Origin: Lumbricus rubellus
Taxonomy: Eukaryota; Annelida; Clitellata; Crassiclitellata; Lumbricidae
Length of the DNA stretch: 64,000 bases
Assembly: GCA_945859605.1 (NCBI GenBank)
Contig: OX243811.1
Span: 57,767,266-57,831,265 of the forward strand
Direction: 5' to 3'
Shown piece after piece: positions 26,439-38,400 of this stretch; the first letter of the stretch is position 1; every line of letters starts with the position of its first letter. Below the pieces are notes generated by a model, which was not told the DNA's origin, did not search any database, and was given only the letters and a program-made list of their open reading frames with translations. The position numbers and the translations under genes were made by a program.

Positions 26439-26551
26439 AAAAGGGATTCTTCTCAGATTTGAAGCTAACTTCTTAGCTGTTATAATTTGTTTGGTTACAA
26501 AGTAAATGTCTGTTGTTGCAGGAAGAGAGAGAGAACATCTGATTGCTGACC

Positions 26552-29500
26552 ATGGAGTTGACCATCACAACTGGTTCTATTGCCACCGCCTTGGCAACGG
26601 TTCTGATAGTTGTCCTGCTGTATCTGGTCTTAGATTGGCTGCTACGGCGTAGACTTGTTGCAGACATTACATCAAAGTACGTTCTCATAACGGGATGTGA
26701 TTCTGGTTTTGGTGAGCGTGCTTGTGAGAAACTGGATTTGCTTGGCTGCAACGTTATCGCAGCATGCCTCACTGAAACTGGCATGAATAAAATTCAGCAC
26801 AAGTGCTCGTGGCGCGTGAAAGCCATCCAAATGGATGTGACAAATGAGCAGAGCGTTCAGAAAGCAGTGGAAACCGTTTCCAAGATACTGCCACAGGGCA
26901 TAGGTATGTAACTATTTAGAGCATGCATTTGGGTATGTATTTGGAGCATCTGATGTCAGAGGCTTAGATTAGAGTGAAATTGTGTTTACCGAAATTCTTA
27001 TTATGTATAATAGGGTGCATCAAACGCCCCAAAGTTATCAAAATGCATTGTCCCTAGGCTTAAAATGTTCCTTTTATCTCCAATATATCCCTGATCAAAA
27101 AGCAAAAAAATTAAAAATTGTTTAGGTATCCCACCTCCATTTTTTTAAATGTACATAATTATCATTCGACATACATTACTTATTGAATTTGTCGGATTGT
27201 ATGGCGTTTTAACAGGACTTGTTTTAGGCTGGAAAAAAATATATCATAGTTACCATAAATTATGTTTTATGTTTTAAGTGTTCTATGTTTTCTATGATTT
27301 ATGAAGTTAACTATTCTATGCTTCAACATAGAAGGTTTGGTTTGGCGGCAAAGTGCTAGCGGCAAGCGGCAACATTAATTTTGGTTTAATAATGACAAAG
27401 TGTTAGCTTCAAAGCTTCGACGGCGTCAGAAGCGCTTACAGCTGGAGTCAATGCTGCCTGAGAAAGTAATGAATGAACTTAAAAGTGTCACTGCAGTTGT
27501 AGATTTAATAGACAGTGACGAAGCTGACAGTGAATCTGAATTGGAACATTTTTTTAGCAATTCTTCTTCAGCCGCTACTCAGAGAAGTCACCATGCACCG
27601 CAGAACTCGCACTGGAACTGCTGCATTCATCCCTCATGATATCATACAGCGACCCAAACTTGCCTTAGCTACACGTCTAAAAATGACTCCAGCACAACAA
27701 TCAGCCTACACTGAAGCACTCATATCTGAGGCTGGATAAGTTGTGACAAAAGTCTCTACATCATACGCAACGACTGACAAAGCCAGGCGTCAAGTTGAAC
27801 AGAATATAGCTTCGGCTTGCAAAAAGCAATAGGTTGCTTCACAGCTTTTAACACTGCATTGGGACTCCAAACAAATGCCATTGCTGTCAAATAAGAATAT
27901 TAAGGAGGAGCGCAGAGAAAAACGGGGGACATCATTTCTGATCTGACCATTGATCTCCTGCGCTCAGGCAATGTAGTGACTCCATTGTCAACATGGCATT
28001 TGACACCACCGGATCAAATACAGGACACGTTACTGCTGCTTGTGTTACAATTCAGATGCCGTTAGGTCGAGCTCTTCTCTGGTCAGGACGTCGACATCAC
28101 GTTGGCGAAGTAATTCTTACACACGTGTTTGAAGATCTTCAAATTGAGACTTCAAAATCACCCGAGGTGATATTATTCGCAAGGCTTCGTAAGAACTTGG
28201 AGCTCCTCAAGACACATCGGTCAGCAACAGAAAAACTATCACGCTTTGATGATAATGTTTTCAGTGAGAATGCGAAACCATTCATTGACATTTGCAGAGA
28301 ACAATTTCGACAGATTTATAGTTCACAGTTGTCCTTTCGTAAAGATGACTATAAGGAATTTGCAGATCTCTGCCTCTTGTTTCTTGATGGAGAAGTAGAA
28401 GAAGATACAGTCACATTCAAGCGACCTGGAGCACTCCACAAGGCCAGATGGATGGCCAAATTGATTTATTCAATTAAGATATAATTATGTCTTTTTGAGC
28501 AACAGATTGCAAAGCTTCCACGCAACACAATAACAACAGAGCGTCAGGTCACAAAAGTGAGAGACTTCATGAATTTTGTGACCCTGGTTTACAGCTCTTG
28601 GTGAATGACTTGTAGTTCGGTGACTGATGCGCCATGGAATGACTTGAAGCTATACAAATCACTCGTGCAATATGACTTGCTGAATGCACAGGTCTCTGCG
28701 AGTGCTGATCGTGCCTTCAAACGACATTTTGTGGTATTTAACGGCAGAAAAGGTGCCACTTGCACTGTTTAGTAATAATGTTACAGACACTGAATGACGT
28801 GCCCTTGCTAATCGCCTGCTTTCAGTTAAGTCAAAAGAATGCTTGCAATTGCCGTAGAACAGATTTGGATCGGGCTTTTGGAAACCTAAATTTCCAGAAG
28901 TAATCACAGCTACAACAACTCTTGCCGATCTTGCAGGGACTGACTCGTGGTATATGTTTGAAAACTACAAGTTGACGCTCAGTTCCTCAACGAAGAGCTG
29001 TCCGACTGGTGGAGCCGCACTGACTATCAAACTGCTATGACAAACATTGAAGCACCCAACGTAATCAATGACTGTGCTGAGAGAGGAGTGAAGTGAAGCT
29101 CGGATTTTCTGTCAGCATCAAAGACTGAACAGCATTATCAAGATGTGCTTCAAGTTGTGGAACAAGACCGGCAGAGACAATCCAATCCGCGCAAACGCAA
29201 GCCAACTTCCGAATGACAATATCCGCTTGACATGTGTCATGTAATAGCATTGCAACATAACTGTTTTTACAATAGTAATAATAAATATGTTCACTTCTAA
29301 GAATCTATGCAATACTTTGCAATACTTCTGAAGATGGCCTTTGGCTAATACAGCACAGATAATGTTAAGAACTATTGGACCTATCTTTAAAGTCTTGTTG
29401 CAGCATAATAATGCATAATCTGTTCAGTGTGTTCGCCAATGTAAAACTTCAGTTGCTGGGTGGGATACCTAGAATATGTCAGAAAATTATCAAATTTTGG

Positions 29501-32343
29501 GAAACACACTTTTTTAGTGATAGGAAAAGAAGTGAATTAGGGACAGAAAGTTTTGAAAGTTTTTTAACATTTATGGGGCGTTTGATGCACCCTAATGTAT
29601 AAATAAAATACCTGATTCAGCATAGCAACTAAGAAGAAATGTTAAAAAAATTATTCGCTATAAAGCCTATAGTTTTAAAATGTTGATGTCACATGTTTTT
29701 TTACTGGTTTCCAAGGCACCTATTCATAGTAGAGTCCAAGTTTTAAAAATGCTGCTTAAGTTTTCAGTTGCAGGCTTTCATTTGAGATTGTTCTTTGTTT
29801 TAAGAACAAGTGTATGACGATTTTATATTCGGGGCCGTCCATAAAGTATGTCACGCTATTTTTGACCATTTTTGACCCCCCTCCCCCCTGTCACAAACTA
29901 TCACACTTTCTCGGACCCCCCCCCCTAAAGTATGTCACACTTTCTCGGACCCCCCCCTAAAGTACGTCGCACTTTCGAATTTTTTTGTAATTAACACCTT
30001 ATTCAAATTTAATCTAAATTCACTATTAAACTGTAAAGTTTCCACTTAAAAGTACTATCACATTATTAAAATGACTTTAATAGTAGAATAGTTAATTGCA
30101 AACAGTTGTCACAGTTATTCATTGAAGCAGTAACTCAATGTAGATTGAATGTGAAAACAAAAATTGCAAAAATTAAACTAGACAATTATATAATACACAT
30201 CATTAAAAATAAATAAATGTGTGACGTCACACATGGCCTGACCCCCCTCCCCTCTGTCACAAACTGTCACACTTTCTCGGACCCCCCCCCCTGGAGCGTG
30301 ACATACTCTATGGACGGCCCCTTCGTTGTAAACCTGTTATTGCAGATCTTTCAACTGTGGTTGAAAAAATACTGGAACATTTTACATAGGGATAGCATGT
30401 GTACCTGCGATAGTTTTATTCTTGTTGCAGGTCTCTGGGGTGTAGTGAACAATGCTGGAATTTCTGGAGAAGTGGGACCAATAGAGTGGTTGCAGCCAAC
30501 CAGTGTGGAAAAGATCTTCAAGGTCAACGTTATTGGCATGATCACTGTCGTACATTGGTTCCTTCCACTGATAAAGAAATCTGGCAGTGGCCGTATTGTA
30601 AACATCGCCAGCATTCTTGGCGTTGTAAGCGTTCCTTTTATTGCTCCCTACTGCATGAGCAAGTTTGCAGTTGAGGCTTGTTCTGATGCTTTAAGGTAAG
30701 AAAATTTATTTTATCCTGCAACTCTTGCAGTAGTCACAAAATGTTTTATGTATCTTATGTAGCAGTATTAATCAACTTCTTAATTAAGTATACATGTAGA
30801 ATGTTTCGTCAACAGCAGTTTTTGCATAAATATAACAACCCCTTGATGTTCTGAAGCAACTTTCTACTTCTTTCAGCCTTTCTCTTAACTTCCGTGCTTG
30901 GCTTACCTCAGGACTATCTTCAGGACCGTTCTTGCATTGTGACTTGTAGATCAGGTAGGTCGCCCTGGGCTCCTGCTCCATTTTGTTCACCACAAGGCTC
31001 TGTTCTGGTTCTTCTGCTATACATTTATATATGATGCACTGATGCAGGCCTTAGCCCCTTCATGGTGTCCAGTGATGCTTTATGTTGACTTGCACTTTGT
31101 GTTAAGATAAATTTTTTGTTACGTGCTTCCATTGCATTATTGCAGTTTTCCATAGTTATCAGTCCTGCTGGTTGTACTAATTAGATTATACAGTTTCAAG
31201 TATTAAAACCACAAATATAAAATACTGCCTTTGTGCGAACTATTTTAGAATCGAGTTGCACCACAGCAAAATAAAGGTTGCCGTCATTGAGCCGGGAGGT
31301 CACAAGACGCCTTTCCTTGAGCAGCTTTCTCAGTTTGCCATTGCTGCTTGGAACAAACTCCCAGAATACAGGAAAAAGGAGTACGGTGAAAATTATCTGA
31401 AGCAAGGTTGGTACATGGATGAGGAATTTTCGTTGGATAGAAAGATGCTACAGTCAAGCACTGTATTGTGTAGATGTCAGCATTTAATGACAATATTAGC
31501 GAGAATATCATGGTAGAACATGACGACTGATTATTGGGAACAGTAGCCAATTGGGGCTGTCCTTATATATTACTGGTATGTACGCACAGAGTGGGAGGGA
31601 GGGATCGCGAGATTTAGCCGATTTGCATACAAAGGTAGGGGTCTCGGAAAAATAAACATACGAAAAATATACGTCTAATTATGACATCCACATTATCCTA
31701 TTTGTAACTGTATTATCCTACAGTCGTCCGATGACATTTGAATACATTTGAATTAAATATTCTGTGCAGATCTGAACGGCAAACATAAAATTTAACGGCC
31801 AATATGATTAGCAAAAATTAATTGTAGCCTATGGTAAAATACATGTCTCATAGATGACTTTAGCTAATAGCCTTTGTAATGCGGGGCAGGGTAGAGAAGC
31901 CTATTTGTACTACACATGGGTCAACAAAATGTACGGGGCGGGGGGTAGAAAATACGATTTTTGCATTGTCAGCGCATGCCCATTTCTAGTACACACAAGT
32001 CCTAGAGATTTATAATATTTCACTGTTGACAAATGAAGCTTCAAAATGTTAAGTTCTTACTTAGAGCAGTGGAGCCAACCAAAGTCATGTTTTCTGTTTA
32101 CCGTTGTGTTTTTTATGTTGTCTAGTATTGTTTCTTGGAACAAAGCTGGTGCCATTCTTGGGGTCAAGCGACATCAATCCAGTTGTCGATGCTTACTGTC
32201 ATGCTCTGCTCAGCGTACGGCCACGACGTCGTTACCTCGTTGGAATCGATGCAGTTTGTCTTCGTTGGTTGTCGTACCTTCCTTCTTTTCTCACTGACGC
32301 TCTACTTTTGTTTGCAGTCTGGCTTTCGGCCATTGTAGCATAA
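26552..32343 (+). CDS. Membrane short-chain dehydrogenase, retinol/steroid (SDR9C-like) type, 330 aa
   Basis: NAD(P)-dependent oxidoreductase of the group that holds RDH/HSD17B6/DHRS9/BDH1; the substrate is probably a retinoid, steroid or other lipid alcohol, but this cannot be told from sequence. Exons: 26552-26903, 30431-30695, 31249-31406, 32126-32343; phases fit and total 331 codons with stop. An N-terminal hydrophobic helix (about residues 9-30) is a signal anchor for the ER. Motifs in order: cofactor TGCDSGFG, a D in QMDVT, NNAG, a Ser in NIASILG, and YCMSK (the catalytic Tyr-Lys). PGGH after the sheet is typical, and the C-terminus has a second hydrophobic segment. Exon 3 ends with a gttggt donor, the weakest junction, accepted because it restores the frame (KQ-V-LFLG). 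Intron 1 contains two DNA transposons. The gene diverges from IFT81 and converges with the PDI gene. Confidence 0.92.
27011..29594 (+). mobile_element. Decayed autonomous hAT-type DNA transposon
   Basis: A perfect 20-base terminal inverted repeat (tagggtgcatcaaacgcccc at 27011 and its complement ending 29594) is flanked by the 8-base target duplication atgtataa (27003-27010 and 29595-29602). Eight-base duplications and TAGGG-type ends are hallmarks of the hAT superfamily. The interior holds a broken transposase gene. It sits in dehydrogenase intron 1 in the same orientation as the gene. Confidence 0.9.
27400..29216 (+). pseudogene. Broken hAT-like transposase
   Basis: The reading frame is split by several stops and frameshifts. 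Pieces: 27400-27639 (acidic N-terminal part), 27515-27739 (TRLKMTPAQQSAYTEAL), 27993-28484 (FDTTGSNTGHVTAACV, CRHH-type RRHHVGEVIL, KARWMAKLIYSIKI) and a tail near 29060-29216 (VINDCAERGVK, then a basic end RKRKPTSE). The order Asp, C/R-HH, RW corresponds to the hAT catalytic layout. From memory the same FDTT-NTG-CRHH protein is common as an uncharacterised family in arthropods and cnidarians. In this copy the usual Cys of CRHH is Arg, so it is inactive on several counts. Confidence 0.75.
29831..30321. mobile_element. 491-bp MITE with ggggccgtccata ends
   Basis: The left end ggggccgtccataaagtatg and the complement of the right end differ at one base over the first 24 or so positions. Possible 3-base target duplication ttc on both sides. 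Inside are repeated blocks of C-runs with tgtcacactttctcggac. No coding capacity. The superfamily is uncertain; a 3-base duplication would fit PIF/Harbinger or CMC. Confidence 0.75.
31553..31981. mobile_element. MITE-like repeat, copy 1
   Basis: Shares ordered blocks with 34039-34323 (tagcctat.gtaaaata.atgtct, gactttagctaat, acacatgggt, cgaaaatacgac-like). It starts ggggctgtcc, similar to the ends of the 29831 element. It lies in the last intron of the dehydrogenase. Ends are degraded and approximate. Confidence 0.55.
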
Positions 32344-32370
32344 TATTTAAAAAAATGTAAGAACTATTAA

Positions 32371-32380
32371 TTTATTTATT
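32371..32380 (-). terminator. Poly(A) signals of the PDI gene
   Basis: Two overlapping AATAAA hexamers on the minus strand lie about 105 bases past the PDI stop codon and only about 30 bases from the stop of the convergent dehydrogenase gene. Confidence 0.55.
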
Positions 32381-32484
32381 CTATTGATCCATTCCGAATA
32401 TACCATAAAGCAAACACACTGGACAACACACACATGCTAAACATCCCAAACACCAAAGGGAAATCTAGACAGGTAGTCGTAACA

Positions 32485-35400
32485 TTACAGTTCGTCCTTA
32501 TTTATGTCGTGTTGATTATTTTCCGATTTCAATTTTTCTTCCAAGTTTGCAATTACTTCTTCCTTGCTTTCCTGCAAATAAAAGATAAATTTAAAGTCGA
32601 GCCTTTTATCAATGACAAATTGTATTCAACTCCAGTATCCATCTTTAGCAGACGTGGTCCCTTAAGGTAGAGCCTCAGCCAGGAACCACGTCACTTTTCT
32701 AAGCCTTAAAGTGTTTTACCAGTCCTTGCTTTTGATCTCTGAGTCTACATTCAGTTAACATAACTCTAAATGTGCAATATTTCCATTGACAAACAAATTA
32801 TTCTTGTACAGCAAGTTACTTGTAAAACAAGTGAGAGACTGTGAACCGTTTAGATGAAACCTCATTCCCACACCTTTTACTGTGGTCTCTACTTGATATT
32901 TGGAATTTTTACAAATGCAACTTAAGAAACATGTACAATGTACATCGTACATAAAATCAAACTGGACTAAAGTTGGTAACCACCCACCTTCATGGCAACA
33001 CAATGGACAAGTGTGACACTGACCCACACTAGTGTTAGTAAGTTCATACTTTACCAGCACTGGCTAAATATTTTCATATAAAAGAATATAAAAGGCTAAT
33101 AGAAACCTGTGGATGCTTTCCACCATTTTCTACGAATGCTATCAATCTCTCGAGAGTTGTGTTGATATTTTCAAACTCTGTTGCCTGAAAAATTGATTAA
33201 AAAATGAACAGTCTGTCAAATATGTACTTAAAATTTATTGTTGCAATTTATGTGGAAGAATTGAAAATGTTGCTGCACAATTGTATTTAATATTTCAGTC
33301 AGTGATTTTTTCATGGTTTCTTCCAGGCTGTGCTGACCTAATAAGTGGCAGGATGGCATTCAGATTTGTGGCAGGACAGCATTCATATTTGAAAAGTACA
33401 TGGATGCAGTCTATGACCATCTAGTCACACTTTAAGACCTGGTTTAATCCATGATTTTTCTGTAGTTGTGTTCTGTTCAAATAAACAAGTACAATTGGGC
33501 AGTACACCTGACTACTCCGACCTAACTAATCAGAGAAGTACTTAACTGAGCCTTGGTTGTGGACACAAAACAGTGACTTCCAAAAATAAAGCCAAATGCT
33601 GCAATGGACAACTGAGTAGTATTCAGATTAAACAGAATTGCAATAGGCTTCAGCACAACATAAAATTGCAAATTAAAAAGCAGCAATAATAGTTGATAGT
33701 TCAGTAAGATGTATCTTACCTCGTTGCTTCCTTTTGCAAAGAATTTCATTGTGGGAAAGGTTTTCATGCGAACATCTTCGATTTCATTAGCAGTTGCTTC
33801 CACCTCTGCGATAACTACATCCTTGCTGTCCTTGTAGTGTTCTCCGAGGGCTTCCCACGTTGGTGCCAACTCCTTGCAGAAGCCACACCATGGAGCATCT
33901 ACACAGCAAACATGCAAGAAACCTTCAACGCCAACACAAATCAAGTGCAGCACCTATTAGTGCTGAAAATAAACCTTATGGCTTGAAAAATAATCTATAT
34001 CCCACTATGGAAATATGAGAAAGCGAAGCGCATCTTACAGGCTGTCTATATATTCCATACGCAGTGAGGTGGGAGGGGAGTGATAGAATTTAGGTGATTT
34101 TGTGTACAGCTTGCAAATATGATGTTTAATAAAAAAGAAATATTTAGTAGCCTATTGTAAAATAAATGTCTGATATGACTTTAGCTAATTAACTTTTGTA
34201 AAGTGGGTTAGTGACACTTATTTGAACATACACATGGGTGAGTGGGTCCATAACATGTATCAGGTACAACAGAGGGAGGGGTACGAAAATACGACTCTTT
34301 GTGCATAATGTATGGATGGACCCTTCGGGTATTGAAATAGAGGAAAATAAACACATATTTGGTGCACATTGGCACAAAATATAAAAATCAACTTAATAAG
34401 AAGTGTAGCTTTATTCTGTCATCCTTTGCTTGCTTTCATAATTAATTTAAGCAATGAAAAATAAGTACAACACGAACAATTTAATGTAACAACCACACCA
34501 GTCAAGTTCTCACTATCAACAGATAAAATGTGCACAGCATCTTTTGGCTACTTACAGAACTTAACGAAGACATGCTTCGTCGGGTCTCGTACAACTTGGT
34601 CAAAGTTTTTTCCAACGACAACCTTCACTGGCTTCGAATCCCAATCTTCTGGTATCTCTTGGCTCACAAAGAATGCCTATAAATTTCAAATAATTATCTT
34701 AATGATGACATCTTAGTTGTACCTTGCTACTTAATATTAATTTCCAACTGATATTGAAATCTACTAATCTATTACAAGTCATAAAAAGCACTACAAAACA
34801 GACAAGTTCAACTTTCAAACGTACATTCACAGCCAATGGCAACACGTTATGTACAGCTTTGTGAACTCTCACTGTAAGCAAATGTGGATGCCTAAATAAC
34901 CATATAAGCATCTTCATCAAAGGCCAGCATTTATTGCAGCACAAAACTTCTATCTGAAGCACAATTGACAGCAAGCTAAGGGAATCATTGCCCACTATGA
35001 GCACTACAATAAGTACACCTAATAAACACAATGTAGAGCAATCAACCAGTGGCCACATCCTTCAAAGTTGCTTAATTAAAGATCTTAAAAATTTTTAGCA
35101 ATTGTAAATCAAAGTGTTTAGTTCAATTTTAACCCACTGATGAAACTTATCATACCGGTCGTTTCTGGTCCAGTACTTCCTGGACAAACTGTCCGAGTTC
35201 CTCAGCCGTCCAGTCGTCCGTGTCTGGTCGGTACTTGACAGATCCTTCGAGGTCTACGAGACGAAGAGTAGGACATTCCTCTGGTTTTATGAAGAACCAG
35301 CCGAGAATTCGTCCATACTCCGAGTTGTCGATATCAACATGAACAAAGATAACCTGCGGGAAAAATTTTTTTCAATAAATATACAAATGCGCCACATTTT

Positions 35401-38400
35401 TCTACAAACAGTACAGACTAAAGTACACAAACATATTTGTAAACATGTTCTTGTTAACACAAACTGTACAACATGTCTGTTTTTTGTCCTTTACATGTCT
35501 ATCCTATTATATTTGTAAATTCACTTACATTAACTTGTGCTGTACAAATTTTCATATAATAATATTATTATCAAATGTTATGCAACAGCTACATAATTTA
35601 ATTTCTCAAGTGTCTTACTGCAGACCAAAATTATCATGAGTTGTGGCATGTGATGCAAAGATTATATAATATATATTTTAAAAACCAGAGCACAAATTAC
35701 TTTTACTAACCAGTCATATTCTGCATTTAAACAAAGGAAGCCAAAAACATTAAAGATTTGCTGACATACAGAGTGAATTGGGAATGGAAAATTACCCAAA
35801 ATTAATAAAATCCATTATATTAGAAGTTACTTTTTTGATTGCAGCCTCACCTGTCCTCTGAAGGAGAAATATACTACAAGTACATTATACTCAAATACAA
35901 TATATTAAAAAACATAAAGTTAAAATACATTATGTTCAAAAGAATTATGCCTCAAAATTCCAGTTTTTACATGTCCTTTGAAGTTCTTTGCTGTTTCTCG
36001 CAACGTCTGCATTCGTTCAGTGTAGCGTTTATCTTCCTTGCTGATGAAGTAGAGAGCGTGCTTGCGAACGTGACTATCCATTACGGCTGGAGCCCAACTT
36101 GCGCTGAACTCGACGACCAGCGGCACACGATAGAGATCAACGAATTCTTCAATTCTGTCTATGCTAATCTCACCATCCATGTCAATACGTCCATCGTCAA
36201 ACTGCAGTAGCATCAAATTGCATATTTACAAACCACTGGTTTCCTACAGATCCCACATGAATTTATGGATGCATAAATTAAATAAACATGGTGGACCTCA
36301 AGGAAAAAGATTTACAGAGCAAATCAAATTCTTTACATTCATTCATTGAAGTATTTATATAGCGCCTCTTCAAGGAAACTACTCGGAGGTACTCTCAACC
36401 CCAGCACAGCCAAAAAGAACAGTTTTCAAGTGCTTACAGACTGTGTCAGAGAGTGATCTAGCAAACAGGCGCAGCTCAAGAGGGAAGCCATTCCATACCG
36501 CCGGGCCAACCATAGAAAAAGCACGACTTTACATGCTTATACAGAAGGCTATCAAAGAACAGTTTCCAGCATTTGAATGATCTCTTTTGAGTGCAGCAAA
36601 AACGTGACCACAGCAATCTAACAAGAGGACATGATAGATGCCCAAAAGGTCACAAAGGTGCTATATAAATAGCCAATATGTACCCCCAGCACAAGAGAAT
36701 TATAGTAGAGAAACTGCTTTTTAGTGCTGTAGCAAAACTTGTGTGAAATGATCTACCAACCACCACTTAAAAAATCATAATTAGCAATTACACTGAAAAA
36801 GAAGTCAATATGTTCTTAAACACTCACTGTTCTGAACATCATGACCGTATCTTCCTTGACATTGTGTTCCCTGAAAACCGGAACGCTGTGAGTCATTACA
36901 AAGTGAAGGTCATCAATCTTATCTGCAACCTTTGAGAAGTCTTTAGCTGCTTGAGCTTCAGGATCCTGCAATCAGAGATTCTTAAACATATCTGCACATT
37001 CGTGAATAGTATTGACCAACATCCATTATTGATACAGAACATATGTATAGCACTTATTAGAAACTTTTAAAGTCGACAGCAGTAGGACACAAGACGCGAT
37101 GTCTAAGTTCTTTATTGTTCATGTCCTCATAAATTTGTCAGCTGGCTTAGAATGAAGAAGTAACCATAAAAAATTAAAAACACTACGTCAATGATCATTG
37201 GCCACTGTCGTGTGATATGTATGTGACGTCTGCACATTCAATGAAAAGATGACACATGGTCAAAGAAGCATACACATTACTTTAAGCAGCATGGCATAAT
37301 AATGAGCTGTCAGTCACAATAACATAGACCCCAGGAGTCAAAAGGAAGACAGTATTGTCTTGATTGTGGCTTACTGGATAAAACATTTCTCACAGCAGAG
37401 CTATTCAGAAGCACTCTCAGCATGACAGTTAACTACCCCATGCCATCATCTCACAATTAGATTGTGGCACTTAATAAACACAGAAATAATAATAATACAT
37501 GTACACGCATTATCAATCCCATCCATTTAAATAACATAAAAACCGTTGAAACGTGCCTTGAAGAACCCTGTGACAACGACACCAAAGTTATCACGACGTT
37601 CATTCAGCTGATTGGGAGTTGCAATGATTTCTACAGGAGAGATAGTCTTCTTCTTCAGCCACGCGACTATTTCCCTATCGGAATGCTCCTGGATGATCTT
37701 GTAGTCGATGGGCGTTCCATTTCGGAAGAACTTGACCGTCGGATAGCCACCGATCTGGTACTGCTGCGCCAACTCTTGCTCCACGGTGGCGTCCACTTTA
37801 GCCATCTTGATTTCTGAGTACTGGTCATTGAGGAGTATGGATGCACGGGAGTAGACTGGAGCCAGAATTTGGCAGTGCTTGCATCCAAGGGAATCTGTTG
37901 AGTCACAAATAATGTATCACATGTGATATGGTGTTAACGCTAAGTACATTTACTGGACCCAAAGCAGATACCATGCTCTCCCAATAGCACAATGCAGGCC
38001 AAATGAGCAAAATTACCTGGGTCAAATTTACCAATATTAATGCTTGTATGATTTAGAACATCAGAGACTTCCAAGGAAGGTGCTGGGGTAAAAACACTTC
38101 AATGTATATGGACAGAGCAACTCAACAACTAGAGACTTTAGCAATCTGACATCATACCATTAATTAGGTCATCATTTTGAGTTTTAAGAAACTCTTAAAG
38201 TATTCAGAACTTAGAGGGACATTAAATTATCTAGAGCCATTAACATTTAAAAAACCATGACAAATGAGAAGCCTTAACATTTGGGCATTGTCGTTTTAAA
38301 GCCATAAATCCACCTGTATACCTAATCACACCAATTCATCGCCATGAACAGTCTTTATGAATTGTATGAATAATTCACTACAACTTGCAATTCATGTGGG

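Larger units (their letters stand above)
23793..26551. other. Divergent intergenic region between IFT81 and the dehydrogenase
   Basis: This holds the two promoters and 5' UTR exons. A CAG/gtaagt donor on the minus strand at 24763/24762 and an acceptor just before 23807 suggest a spliced IFT81 5' UTR. A gttgcag acceptor ending at 26520 suggests the same for the dehydrogenase. The region contains inverted duplicate arms (24771-25119 and 26250-26438) and two strong palindromes. No coding ORF is seen; the ORF at 25746-25943 has no recognisable feature. Confidence 0.6.
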
